From NCBI RefSeq assembly GCF_030758935.1, contig NZ_CP132333.1, forward strand, positions 2,790,992-2,854,991: a stretch of 64,000 bases of DNA. The letters are read 5' to 3'. This DNA is from Geothrix sp. PMB-07. GTDB lineage: Bacteria > Acidobacteriota > Holophagae > Holophagales > Holophagaceae. A model generated the notes under the pieces. The model saw nothing but the letters and a program-made list of their open reading frames with translations, searched no databases and had not been told where the DNA came from. The translations under genes were made by a program, and so were the position numbers. This document shows positions 1-8,201 of the stretch, one piece after another (the first letter of the stretch is position 1; each line of letters begins with the position of its first letter).

Positions 1-1
1 G

Positions 2-718
2 TCGCCGCGGCTGGGCCTGGTCCAGAAGCTCGACGAGAACTGGGTGGTCAAGGTGCTCCACGGCTCCGCCCTGCGGGCCCCGGGCATCAAGGAAGTGGAA
101 CTCAACAAGGAATCCTCTGCGGCGCACTCAGGCCTGAACCTGCCCAGCCTGAGCGCCGAACAGTTCGCCACCGATGAAGTGGCCGTGGCCTACCACCGCA
201 GCGGGTGGGGAGGCACCCTGGCCTATTTCTCCAACAAGACCACCGATGCCCTGGACGGGGCCAGTGTGAGCGGTGTGAACGTGTTCCAGAACAGCAACGG
301 CACCACCAAGGCGAAGGGCGTGGAGTTGGAACTTCAGGCCACCGCGGGTTCATGGGCCTCCTGGTTCAACTACAGCGTGGCCAAAGCGGAAACGCCCACC
401 GGCGGCGAGGTAGAAGACGTGCCCACCCAGAAGGCCAATTTCATCCTCAACCGCCAGTTCGAGTGGGGCGTCCCCCTGCAGGCCACGCTCATGGCGCATT
501 GGGTCAAGGACTGGACCCAGGCCGATCCCGCCAAGCCGCGGGTGGAGGGCTTCACCACGCTGGACGCCCGGTTCGGAATGCCCCACACCCAGGGCCTCAG
601 TCTCACGCTGCAGGTTCGCAACCTCACCGACAAGCGATACAAACTCCCCAAACACGGGGTGCCCGATGTCCCCATGCCCGGTCGCACGCTGGTCGTGGAT
701 CTCGGGATGCGTTTCTAG
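2..718 (+). CDS. TonB-dependent outer-membrane receptor, C-terminal part
   Basis: The frame is open from the window edge, so the true start lies upstream and only about 238 residues of the beta-barrel are visible. Seen: 'SALRAPGIKE' near the start, the typical 'RNLTDKRYKLP' turn near the end, and an alternating-strand C-terminus finishing in a terminal aromatic (GMRF), as outer-membrane barrels do. TonB receptors import iron chelates, vitamins or sugars across the outer membrane using ExbBD-TonB energy. The substrate cannot be told from this part. The gene converges on motB, and a strong hairpin separates them. Confidence 0.9.
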   Translation, partial: SPRLGLVQKLDENWVVKVLHGSALRAPGIKEVELNKESSAAHSGLNLPSLSAEQFATDEVAVAYHRSGWGGTLAYFSNKTTDALDGASVSGVNVFQNSNGTTKAKGVELELQATAGSWASWFNYSVAKAETPTGGEVEDVPTQKANFILNRQFEWGVPLQATLMAHWVKDWTQADPAKPRVEGFTTLDARFGMPHTQGLSLTLQVRNLTDKRYKLPKHGVPDVPMPGRTLVVDLGMRF

Positions 719-735
719 CCGACACAGACACCAAC

Positions 736-780
736 TTCCGGTTCCAGAGGTCAGCGTTCAGCCACCCTCTGGAACCGGAA
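736..780. terminator. Long hairpin between convergent genes
   Basis: Arms TTCCGGTTCCAGAGG (736-750) and its exact complement (766-780) form a 15-bp perfect stem with a 15-nt loop. The right arm lies inside the last codons of motB and the left arm lies just past its stop. No clear T-run follows on either side, so it may terminate both transcripts weakly or protect 3' ends. Terminator function is inferred from position. Confidence 0.55.
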
Positions 781-1431
781 GGTCACGCGCCGCTCCAGGG
801 CCCGGCCCTCGGGGCTGGCGCCGTCCCCTTCGGGCTGGCTGTCACCACGGGCTTCAGAAGTGAGGCGCGCCGGGCTCAGGCCGATGCCAATCAGGTAGCG
901 CTGGGCCGCCATGGCCCGTTGGGAGCTGAGTTCCAGGGCGTCCATGCCCCGGCCCTTCTCCCCTTGGGCGGCATGGCCTTCGCACACGAGGGTGAAACCC
1001 TGGTAGCGCAGGGCCAGTTCCGACAGGCGGGTGAGCAGGACATCACTCCCCGTGGTCAGCGTGGCACTGCCTTCCTCAAAGATGAGCGAGCCCCGGAAGG
1101 AAACGATGCGCAGGCGGGAGCCCACATCGGGTCCCTCGCTCACCAGCGCCGTGCTGAGCTGCTTCTCAAGATCCTCGGCCTTGGCAGGATCGAGGCCCTG
1201 GGAGCCCGGGAGGATGCCGTCGCCCACGACCGCCATCTGACCCTTCACGCCCAGCGCCTTCTGAATGGAGGTCAGGGCCTGCTGGAGTTTGGTCTGGTCC
1301 GAGACGGAAAACGAGTAGAGCAGCGCGAAGAAGGCCATGAGCTGCACCATCAGGTCCGCGAAGGTGACCAGCCACAGCGATTCAAGATCCGCTTTGCGCC
1401 GGGCGAAACGAACAGGCGTGATGTTAACCAC
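751..1431 (-). CDS. motB: Flagellar motor stator protein MotB
   Basis: 226 residues. It has a short cytoplasmic N-terminus, one membrane segment (about 19-41) with the stator signature WLVTFADLMVQLMAFF, where D26 is the expected proton-binding aspartate, then a linker and an OmpA-like peptidoglycan-binding domain (about 110-225). The start GTG overlaps the motA stop by 8 nt, so translation is probably coupled. MotB anchors the stator to peptidoglycan and with MotA forms the ion channel that drives the flagellar rotor. It could also be an OmpA/MotB stator for another motility system, since no flagellar genes are in the window. Confidence 0.88.
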   Translation of the reverse strand: MVNITPVRFARRKADLESLWLVTFADLMVQLMAFFALLYSFSVSDQTKLQQALTSIQKALGVKGQMAVVGDGILPGSQGLDPAKAEDLEKQLSTALVSEGPDVGSRLRIVSFRGSLIFEEGSATLTTGSDVLLTRLSELALRYQGFTLVCEGHAAQGEKGRGMDALELSSQRAMAAQRYLIGIGLSPARLTSEARGDSQPEGDGASPEGRALERRVTFRFQRVAER

Positions 1432-2188
1432 GGCGGCGGTCCTGGCCCCGCTCCTTGGGCGCGAGGAAGGCGTTCAGCTGGGCCTCCAGGGCCATCGGGT
1501 GCATTTCCGCCTGAATGCCCAGGATGCCCTCCATCATGATGTGCTTGAGCTGCAGTTCCTCCTTGCTGCGCAGCTCCAGTTTCCCGGCAATGGGGATGGC
1601 CAGCAGGTAGGCGATGACCGCGCCATAGAGCGTGGACAGCAGGCACAGGGCCATGGCGCCGCCCACGCTGGACGGATCCTTGAGGCTGGCGAAGAGCTGC
1701 ACCATGCCGATGAGGGTTCCCACCATGCCGAACGAGGGCGCGCTGAGCGCGATGAACCGGAAGATCTCCTGGCCCTGCAGGTGCCGCTCCTGGGTGGCCC
1801 GCAGCTCCGCCGCCAGCACGCCGTGGATGTGCTCGCGGCTTGCCTGGTCCACCACCATGCGCAGCCCCTTGGACAGGAAACCCTCCACATCCATGGCCTT
1901 CTCCATGTTCAGAAGGCCTTCACGGCGCGCCCGTTGGGACAGGCCCACGATCTGGGATACGAGGGCCTGGGTGCCCGGCGCCCGGGTGAAGAAGGCGCGG
2001 CTGGCGATGGTGAAGGCGTAACTCACGTGCTCGAGCGTGAAACGGATCATGGTCGCGGCGATGACGCCGCCCACCACCACCACGGTGCTGGCCGGATGAA
2101 AGAAGATGCGCGGATTGGGTCCCAGCCCGATGGCCACCGCCAGCAGCGCGAAGCCCAGCAAGACACCCAGGAAACTGCCTCGATCCAT
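1424..2188 (-). CDS. motA: Flagellar motor stator protein MotA
   Basis: 254 residues from ATG 2188, which has a GGGGAGG site seven bases upstream; an upstream in-frame TTG at 2206 lies inside that site and is less likely. The N-terminus holds two hydrophobic segments (about 1-50). A cytoplasmic loop carries the charged region that touches the rotor, followed by two more membrane segments ('APSFGMVGTLIGMVQLFASL' and 'MALCLLSTLYGAVIAYLLAIPI'). The conserved proline and glycine of the third segment are present. It forms the stator with MotB, whose gene overlaps its stop codon. Confidence 0.9.
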   Translation of the reverse strand: MDRGSFLGVLLGFALLAVAIGLGPNPRIFFHPASTVVVVGGVIAATMIRFTLEHVSYAFTIASRAFFTRAPGTQALVSQIVGLSQRARREGLLNMEKAMDVEGFLSKGLRMVVDQASREHIHGVLAAELRATQERHLQGQEIFRFIALSAPSFGMVGTLIGMVQLFASLKDPSSVGGAMALCLLSTLYGAVIAYLLAIPIAGKLELRSKEELQLKHIMMEGILGIQAEMHPMALEAQLNAFLAPKERGQDRRRG

Positions 2189-2256
2189 GGAACCACCCTC
2201 CCCCAACCTTCCCCGCCGCTATCGGCAGAACCGGCCAGGCACCCCAGCATTGACCA

Positions 2257-3117
2257 TTAAAGGCCAGGCGGGAAGCCCAGGGCAAGGCGCACACGGGCGA
2301 TGCCCGGGTCCACACTCCCATCCGCGCGGCGAATGAGGATGGGCGTTTCGGCCTCGGGGCATTCGGCGCGCGTTTCAAAATCTTCCGGATAGTCCTGCCG
2401 ACGACCGGCGGCGAAGACATCCAAACCGTAGGGCTCGCCATCCTTGAAGATGATCTCCCGGCGGTGGAGGCAGAGCAGGCCCGCCTCCCGCAGGGCCGCC
2501 AGGGCCCGCTCCCGCTGGTCGTTGGGAAACACACAGGCGAAGAGGCCGCCGGGTGCCAGCAGGCGGGCCGCCGCCCGGGCGTAATCCGCGATGCTGCCGC
2601 GCACCTCCAGCCGCGCCGGCACCGACTGCGCATGGGCCGCGGGCAGACGGTCGCCCTCGGGCCAGTAGGGTGGTGTGCCCGTCACCAGGTCGAACGGGGC
2701 CTCCCCGGCGAAGAGGGCCTCGTCCCTGAGATCGCCGAGACGGGGGAACATCCGGTGGTCCTGGCCGTTGTAGCGGATGCTCTTCTGAGCCAGGCGCAGG
2801 CTCTGCTCCTGGGCCTCCACGGTATGCACCACGGCTCCCGGGCAGCGCCAGGCGGACAGCAGGGCCACGCTGCCGATGCCCGAGCCCAGGTCGGCGATGC
2901 GGCCTGCCCGGGGGCACCAGGTGGTGCCGTACCAAGCCGTCACCAGATCATCCACACTGAAGCGGTTGCCCTTCGCCAGCTGGAAGATGCGCCAGTGGCC
3001 GCAGAGACCGTCCAGGGTTTCGCCCTCCTCCAGGTCCACCCCACCGGGCGGCACCGGGCCAGGGCGGGTCCACCCCTTGAAGCTGGGGCCATCCATGGGG
3101 GCAGAGCGGCGCGACAT
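2257..3117 (-). CDS. SAM-dependent methyltransferase, TrmN6/RsmC-like
   Basis: About 286 residues. The SAM-binding motif I is IADLGSGIGSVALL, and motif IV is GTPPYW, a variant of the (N/D)PPY motif of enzymes that methylate exocyclic amines of adenine or guanine. The closest family by layout is tRNA1(Val) adenine-37 N6-methyltransferase. The exact base target cannot be decided. The start is uncertain: ATG 3117 or ATG 3096, neither with a good ribosome site. The frame runs on upstream into an intergenic repeat, which should not be counted as protein. Confidence 0.75.
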   Translation of the reverse strand: MSRRSAPMDGPSFKGWTRPGPVPPGGVDLEEGETLDGLCGHWRIFQLAKGNRFSVDDLVTAWYGTTWCPRAGRIADLGSGIGSVALLSAWRCPGAVVHTVEAQEQSLRLAQKSIRYNGQDHRMFPRLGDLRDEALFAGEAPFDLVTGTPPYWPEGDRLPAAHAQSVPARLEVRGSIADYARAAARLLAPGGLFACVFPNDQRERALAALREAGLLCLHRREIIFKDGEPYGLDVFAAGRRQDYPEDFETRAECPEAETPILIRRADGSVDPGIARVRLALGFPPGL

Positions 3118-3149
3118 CCACCGAGTGTCCGATGAATCCGACCTGAAAA

Positions 3150-3262
3150 GCAAAATCGGAAACACCGATGAATCCCGAGAACTGAATGATGAACACCGGA
3201 AAAACACAGCTGGGCGTTATCGGTGTTTTTCAGCTTTTATCGGTGTTCATCGGTGTTCAAGC
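3150..3262. repeat. Intergenic inverted repeat, word GAACACCGAT (copy A)
   Basis: Between the methyltransferase and rel. The left arm contains AACACCGATGAA and GATGAACACCGG; the right arm contains their complements ATCGGTGTTCATCGGTGTTC and TATCGGTGTTTTTCAGC. Each arm repeats a word close to GAACACCGAT two or three times. AT-rich compared with its surroundings. Belongs to the repeat family described in the findings. Confidence 0.75.
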
Positions 3263-3351
3263 TCGATCACCCTGCATTTCCATCCCCAGCATCTTCTGTG
3301 GCTCCCGTATTTCCGTCTGGCATCCGGGGTTGGCCTGCGCGACACTCACAC

Positions 3352-5577
3352 ATGGCCGTGTCTGGGAAAGCCCCGGAACCGATCCTCCGCGAGGGGGAAG
3401 GGTCTGCCTGCGATGGCGACGGTTGCCTGACCCTCGAGGGCGCCTTCGAGCGGGTGAAAGCGGCCTTCCTCCAGCACCACCCGAATGGGGATATCGCGCT
3501 GCTGCACCGGGCCTTCACCGTGGGCCGGGACATGCACGCCACCCAGATCCGCAAGAGCGGTGAGCCCTACTTCTTCCATCCCCTTTCGGTGGCCCAGAGC
3601 CTGGCCGACTGGCGCCTGGATGCCGTGAGCGTGGCCTGCGCCATGCTGCACGACGTGGTGGAAGACACCCTGATGACCCTGCCCCAGGTGAAGGCCCAGT
3701 TCGGCGAGGAGATCGCCGAGATCGTGGATGGCCTCACCAAGATGAGCAAGCTGGCCTTCACGGACAAGCACCTGCTGAATGCCGAGAACGTCCGCAAGCT
3801 GCTGGTGGCCATGGGCAAGGATGTGCGGGTGCTGCTGGTGAAACTGGCGGACCGGCTGCACAACATGAAGACCCTGGGCGTCATGGAAGAGGAGAAGCGC
3901 CGCCGCATCTCCCGCGAAACGCTGGAGCTCTACGCGCCCCTGGCCAACCGCCTGGGTATGGGCGTGGTGCGCCTCGAGCTGGAGGACCTGGCCTTCCGTC
4001 AGCTCGAGCCCAATCAGTACGAAAGCCTGCGCAATGCCGTGGAGGCGAAGCGGGCGAAGCTCTCAGGCACCATCCAGGAGATCCACGGCTCCATGCAGGC
4101 CATCCTGCGCCAGCAGGGCATCGCCGCCCACGTCTACGGCCGCATCAAGCATCTCTATGGTATCTGGAAGAAGATGGGCACTCAGGCCAAGGGCTTCGAG
4201 GACATCCACGACTGGCTGGCCTACCGCATCATCTGCCCCGATCGCGCCAGCTGTTACACGGCCCTGGGCTTGGTGCACGGCCTGTTCAAGCCCGTGCCCG
4301 GCAAGTTCAAGGACTACATCAGCCTGCCCAAGGAGAACGGCTACCAGAGCATTCACACCACCGTGCTCATGGGCTCGGGCGACCTCTTCGAGGTGCAGAT
4401 CCGCACCGAAGAGATGCACGTGCACGCCGAGGCCGGCATCGCCAGCCACTGGACCTACAAAGATGGCCGCATCGCCAACCGCTCCGAGATCAACCAGGTC
4501 TCCTTCCTCCGCCGCATGGTGGAGCTGCACCAGGACGCCCAGGACAGCCGCGACCTCGTGGCCAACCTCCGCGGTGAGCTGACCTTCAACCGCATCCAGG
4601 TGTTCACGCCCAAAGGGGATTTGCGCAGCCTGGTGGAGAACAGCACGCCGGTGGATTTCGCCTACGCCATCCACACCCAGGTGGGCCACCGCTGCGTGGG
4701 TGCCAAGGTGAATGGCCGCATCGTGCCCCTCAAGCACACGCTGCAGAACGGCGACCGCGTGGAGATCCTCACGCGGCCCGACCACAAGCCCAGCCGCGAC
4801 TGGCTGGGCTTCGTCAAGTCCGCGGGCGCCAAGAGCCGCATCCAGGCCTTCATCCGCGAAGAAGAGCGGGCCCACGCCATCGTCCAGGGCAAGGAGCGCC
4901 TCGAGCGCGAGGCCCGCAGCATGGGCGTGCGGCTGGATGAACCCGAGGCCCAGGCCAAACTGGAGGCACGGATCGCCGAACTGAAGCTGGCCAACTGGGA
5001 AGCAGCCTATGCCGCTCTGGGCTTTGGCCGCCTCACGGTGCACAAGCTCATCGAGCCCCTGGTGCCCGAACCCGAGCGGGCCAAACCGAAAGCCAACACC
5101 TCGAATCTGCTGGATTCCGTGGTGGTGGGCGACACCACGGGCATCCTCTACGCGCTGGCGGCCTGCTGCAAACCCATCTGGGGCGACGAAGTGGTGGGCT
5201 ACATCACCCGCACCCGGGGCACGGCCATCCACCGCGCGGACTGCCCCCAGCTCAACACCGCCACCCTGCACCCGGAACGCCGCGTGAACGTGGCCTGGGG
5301 CAAGCACGGCACCGAACTCTACGACACCGAGATCGCCCTCACCACCGAAGATCGCCCGGGCATGGTCGCCGCCATCTCCGAAGGCATCCAGCGCGTGGGC
5401 ATCAATGTGCAGCGCTTTCACGGCTCGGCCACGGAGGAAGGCGCGGGCCTCTTCCACATCGCCCTGCGGGTGCGGGACCGCGCCCACCTGGTGGAACTCA
5501 TGGCCAGCCTCCGCCGCATCCGCGGCGTTTACACCGTGGAGCGGGTGAAGGGATCGGTCTTCGGGAAGGTGAAGTAA
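3352..5577 (+). CDS. Bifunctional (p)ppGpp synthetase/hydrolase, Rel/SpoT family
   Basis: 741 residues from ATG 3352; the frame is open further upstream, but only through the repeat. Domain order: HD hydrolase (about 40-200) with HP, HDVVED near residue 99 and DRLHNMKTL near 166; synthetase (about 250-370) with RIKHLYGIWKKM and ENGYQSIHTT near 330; TGS (about 405-465); a helical and conserved-cysteine region with ACCKPIWGDEVVGY; and a C-terminal ACT domain. Both catalytic sites keep their key residues, so it probably makes and degrades (p)ppGpp, the stringent-response alarmone. No other RelA homologue is in the window. Confidence 0.95.
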   Translation: MAVSGKAPEPILREGEGSACDGDGCLTLEGAFERVKAAFLQHHPNGDIALLHRAFTVGRDMHATQIRKSGEPYFFHPLSVAQSLADWRLDAVSVACAMLHDVVEDTLMTLPQVKAQFGEEIAEIVDGLTKMSKLAFTDKHLLNAENVRKLLVAMGKDVRVLLVKLADRLHNMKTLGVMEEEKRRRISRETLELYAPLANRLGMGVVRLELEDLAFRQLEPNQYESLRNAVEAKRAKLSGTIQEIHGSMQAILRQQGIAAHVYGRIKHLYGIWKKMGTQAKGFEDIHDWLAYRIICPDRASCYTALGLVHGLFKPVPGKFKDYISLPKENGYQSIHTTVLMGSGDLFEVQIRTEEMHVHAEAGIASHWTYKDGRIANRSEINQVSFLRRMVELHQDAQDSRDLVANLRGELTFNRIQVFTPKGDLRSLVENSTPVDFAYAIHTQVGHRCVGAKVNGRIVPLKHTLQNGDRVEILTRPDHKPSRDWLGFVKSAGAKSRIQAFIREEERAHAIVQGKERLEREARSMGVRLDEPEAQAKLEARIAELKLANWEAAYAALGFGRLTVHKLIEPLVPEPERAKPKANTSNLLDSVVVGDTTGILYALAACCKPIWGDEVVGYITRTRGTAIHRADCPQLNTATLHPERRVNVAWGKHGTELYDTEIALTTEDRPGMVAAISEGIQRVGINVQRFHGSATEEGAGLFHIALRVRDRAHLVELMASLRRIRGVYTVERVKGSVFGKVK

Positions 5578-5581
5578 CGAT

Positions 5582-5625
5582 GCACCACGGAGGCACGGAG
5601 ACCACGGAGAAGAGCACGCGGAGGA
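5582..5625. repeat. Single arm of CACGGAG-word repeat (copy B)
   Basis: Just after the rel stop: CACCACGGAG, CACGGAG, CCACGGAG and CGCGGAG occur in tandem. No complementary arm is visible before the Nudix gene, so this looks like half of an element. The words match those of the copy near 26.25 kb. Confidence 0.6.
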
Positions 5626-5689
5626 CCGCCTGCTTGGACTTCGACAGGTCTTGGTTCGCGCTGCACTTGGCCTTGGGACAGGCCTTTCC

Positions 5690-6325
5690 ATGAGTGTCTG
5701 GCGCCCCCCGGAGGAAACCCCGGTGGTGCCCTGGGCGCGCATCGCCGAAAGCCTGCGCCGGGCCCAGCTGGGCCCCAGTCCCCACAAGATCAGCGCCCGC
5801 ATACCCGACGATCCCCGCCGGGCCGCCGTGGGCGTCCTCCTTTGGGGCGATGCCGAAGGTGCAAAAAAGATCGTGCTGGTGCAGCGGGGTTTCGGCGCCC
5901 CCCACCATCCCGGCGAGCTGGCCCTGCCCGGCGGCATGGTGGAGCCCCGGGACCGGGATCTGCCCGCCACGGCCCGCCGGGAGGTGGCCGAGGAAATCGG
6001 CGTGTCCGACGGCCTCTGGGAGCTGGGCTGCTTCCCGGATGGCGTGGCCAAGGCCCGCGTCCGGTTCACCCCGGTTTTCTTCCGCTGGGAGGCCCCCGAA
6101 CCCCGCTTCCGGCTGGACCGGGAACTGGAACAGGTGCTCCTGCTGCCCCTGGCGCCCCTGATGGACGCCCCCTGGACCACGGAATTCCTGGAGCGCCGGG
6201 GCCTCGCCCTGGAGGTGCCCCGGCTGGAACTGCCGCAGGCCCCCCTGTGGGGCGCCACGGCCTTTGTCCTCAAGGCCTGGCTGGATCTGTTAAAGCGCAC
6301 CGGCGCCAATCAAACGCACGACTAG
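5690..6325 (+). CDS. Nudix hydrolase, CoA pyrophosphatase (NudL)-like
   Basis: 211 residues from ATG 5690. The Nudix box reads LPGGMVEPRDRDLPATARREVAEEIGV in outline: GG near residue 80, with the REVAEEIG catalytic core holding the metal-binding glutamates. The preceding VLVQRGFGAPHHPGELALPGG matches the upstream extension typical of CoA pyrophosphatases, which cut CoA and its derivatives to 3',5'-ADP and phosphopantetheine. Assignment to CoA is from family resemblance; other nucleotide-diphosphate substrates are possible. It follows a 112-nt gap that contains a repeat arm. Confidence 0.8.
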   Translation: MSVWRPPEETPVVPWARIAESLRRAQLGPSPHKISARIPDDPRRAAVGVLLWGDAEGAKKIVLVQRGFGAPHHPGELALPGGMVEPRDRDLPATARREVAEEIGVSDGLWELGCFPDGVAKARVRFTPVFFRWEAPEPRFRLDRELEQVLLLPLAPLMDAPWTTEFLERRGLALEVPRLELPQAPLWGATAFVLKAWLDLLKRTGANQTHD

Positions 6326-6408
6326 ACTGGGCACCCGGCTAGACTGTTACCGCTTCCCCACGCCTTCATCCCTGGGCCGCAAGGCCCGCGCCTTACCAGG
6401 AGCTGTCC

Positions 6409-7554
6409 ATGAGATTCCTGCGTCCCCTCACCCTTGGCGCCACGCTGGCCCTGTTGCCCCTGGGCCTCTCATTGGCCCTAACCCTGGGCTGTGATCACAA
6501 ATCCAGCGCCGAAGCCGAATCCAAGGACCTCACCAAGAAAGTGGCCGAGGCCGAAAGCGCCACCGGCAAGGCTCAGGAAGCCACCAAGGCCCAGAGCCAG
6601 GCCCTGGCCAAGGCCGGTTTGCAGCCCAATCCCGACAACGTGCAGCTGACCGAGGCCCAACGCGCCCTGCTGGAGAAGCGCGTCAAGGATGAGAAGAACA
6701 ACGGCGTGGCCTCCCTGCTGCAGGAGATTCTCGACCGGGACAAGCAGATCGCCGATCTCACCGCCAAGGCCGCCAAGCTGCGGGCCGACCTGCCAAAGCC
6801 CCAGATCGCCGGCGACAAGGACAATCACTTCGCCATGGCCGTGCGCTTCCTCAAGAGCAAGGGCCTTTCCGAAGAGAAGGCCAAAACCCTGGCGGCCCGC
6901 GCCAACCTCATGGAAGAGCTGCAGCCCGGCTGGCAGGTCTACCAGCAGTACGTGGACGGCGTGTACCTCACCACCGTCACCCAGGGCAAGGCCACCATCG
7001 GCCCCTCGGAGTATGTGCGCAGCCAGCGCGCCGCCCTCCAGCGGGACTACGACGACACCATGCTCATCGCCCACGGTCTGGCCGACGAGGTGCAGAGCCT
7101 GGTGGCCCAGCGCCAGAAGGTGCAGGAGGAAGTGGACACCCTGCAATCTGAAAAGACGTCGCTGCTCTCCCAGGTCAACGAACTGTCCACCCTCAGCCAG
7201 TCCCAGAAGGCGAAGCTCAACGCCATGCACTACCTGGTGGGGCGGCGGAAGCAGCTGGAAGAGGATGGCGTCATCGTGGTGCCCGTCTTCGCCAAGGACC
7301 GCATGGGACCCAAGGCCCTGGCCGCCAAATTCGACAAGGATCTGGCCCTGGATGGCCCCAGCCCCGAGCTCACCATCAAGGCCGCGGACCTGGGCCTGAA
7401 GACCCTCAGCAAGGTGAGCGTCATTCCGGGCTCTCTGGAAAAGGACCGCCACTACACAGTGACCCTCTCGGAAGATCGCACCAGCGCCAAGGTGCGCATC
7501 CTGGATCCCGAGCGCCTGCGCAACGACCGCGTGGTCTTCGCGGTGGCGGACTGA
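6409..7554 (+). CDS. Coiled-coil lipoprotein of unknown function
   Basis: 381 residues. It has a lipoprotein signal ending in LALTLGC (lipobox cysteine near residue 28), then long Ala/Lys/Glu/Gln-rich heptad stretches (about 35-130 and 215-285) consistent with coiled coil, and a C-terminal small beta-like domain (about 295-380). I do not recognise a family. The layout suggests an envelope-anchored, periplasm-spanning or scaffold protein. ATG 6409 has AGGAG seven bases upstream. The gene ends before a strong terminator, so it is probably its own transcription unit. Confidence 0.65.
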   Translation: MRFLRPLTLGATLALLPLGLSLALTLGCDHKSSAEAESKDLTKKVAEAESATGKAQEATKAQSQALAKAGLQPNPDNVQLTEAQRALLEKRVKDEKNNGVASLLQEILDRDKQIADLTAKAAKLRADLPKPQIAGDKDNHFAMAVRFLKSKGLSEEKAKTLAARANLMEELQPGWQVYQQYVDGVYLTTVTQGKATIGPSEYVRSQRAALQRDYDDTMLIAHGLADEVQSLVAQRQKVQEEVDTLQSEKTSLLSQVNELSTLSQSQKAKLNAMHYLVGRRKQLEEDGVIVVPVFAKDRMGPKALAAKFDKDLALDGPSPELTIKAADLGLKTLSKVSVIPGSLEKDRHYTVTLSEDRTSAKVRILDPERLRNDRVVFAVAD

Positions 7555-7569
7555 AACAGCTGAACCCGG

Positions 7570-7605
7570 CAAGGAAAAGCGCCCGTCACTGGGCGCTTTT
7601 CCTTT
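7570..7605. terminator. Bidirectional intrinsic terminator
   Basis: The 14-bp stem AAGGAAAAGCGCCC / GGGCGCTTTTCCTT with a 6-nt loop lies between the convergent lipoprotein gene and the YHS-like gene. The TTTTCC run serves the plus strand and the complementary run serves the minus strand. Confidence 0.85.
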
Positions 7606-7621
7606 GGGCCGACTGAAGGAC

Positions 7622-7861
7622 CTACTTCTTCTTTTCAGCCTTCACGCTGCCATCCTTCTCCAGGAACTTGTCCGGATCCTTCTGCAGAGCCTCGCCGCAG
7701 TGCTTGTTGCACACGCGATAGGACTGGCCCCGCACCACCACAGTGGCGGATTTGGCAGTCACATCCATCTTGCAGACGGGATCCTTCACATTGGTGGCGG
7801 GCTTCGCCTGATCCGCGGGCGCGGCCAGGACGGCGAGGGTGAACAGGGCGGCGTGCAGCAT
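7622..7861 (-). CDS. Small exported YHS-like metal-binding protein
   Basis: 79 residues: a signal peptide (about 1-15, MLHAALFTLAVLAAPA), then one YHS/TRASH-like domain with DPVCKMDV and YRVCNKHCGEAL, giving three or four cysteines and a histidine suited to binding a soft metal. A lysine-rich tail follows. It is the last gene of the copper efflux cluster and a paralogue of the next gene upstream; both end in KDPDKFLEKDG. Probably a periplasmic copper-binding or delivery protein. That role is inferred from motif and context. Confidence 0.75.
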   Translation of the reverse strand: MLHAALFTLAVLAAPADQAKPATNVKDPVCKMDVTAKSATVVVRGQSYRVCNKHCGEALQKDPDKFLEKDGSVKAEKKK

Positions 7862-7938
7862 GGATCCTCCGGGTGGGCTGGAACCAGTGTAGCGGACCGC
7901 CCTGCGACAACTTGACGCAGGGCGGCTGGGTCCGTTGC

Positions 7939-8172
7939 CTACTTCTTGGCGTTCTTGGGTGTGCCATCCTTCTCCAGGAATTTGTCCGGGTCCTTCAGCA
8001 GCTTGGCGTCACAGCCCGCGCAGCAGATGCGGTACTCGTGGCCGCGCACCGTGACCGTCTTAGATTTTTCGGTCACCTTGCCGCCGAGCACGGGACAGGC
8101 CGTGTTGGTGGCTGGAGCGGGTTTGGCGCCGGGTGCAGCCAGAAGGGAGAGGGCGAGGAGGGGTGCGAGCAT
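7939..8172 (-). CDS. Small exported YHS-like metal-binding protein
   Basis: 77 residues: a short signal peptide (MLAPLLALSLLAAPGA), then TACPVLGGKV and YRICCAGCDAKL, a four-cysteine YHS-like domain, and the shared KDPDKFLEKDG tail. It starts 29 nt after the cusA stop on the same strand with a GGAG site before ATG 8172. It differs from its paralogue in the metal-site spacing (CCAGC against CNKHC), so the two may bind different metals or oxidation states. Function inferred. Confidence 0.75.
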   Translation of the reverse strand: MLAPLLALSLLAAPGAKPAPATNTACPVLGGKVTEKSKTVTVRGHEYRICCAGCDAKLLKDPDKFLEKDGTPKNAKK

Positions 8173-8201
8173 GGGAGCTCCTTTCAGTGGGGCGGTTGAG
8201 C

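Noticed and set aside
3150-3262. Repeated words considered as a CRISPR array
   Set aside because: Repeats are 7-10 nt, arranged as an inverted pair without unique spacers of constant length, and no cas genes are present.
4063-6309. 748-codon minus-strand frame opposite rel and the Nudix gene
   Set aside because: Spans two well-supported plus-strand genes and an intergenic repeat; composition is that of a shadow frame.
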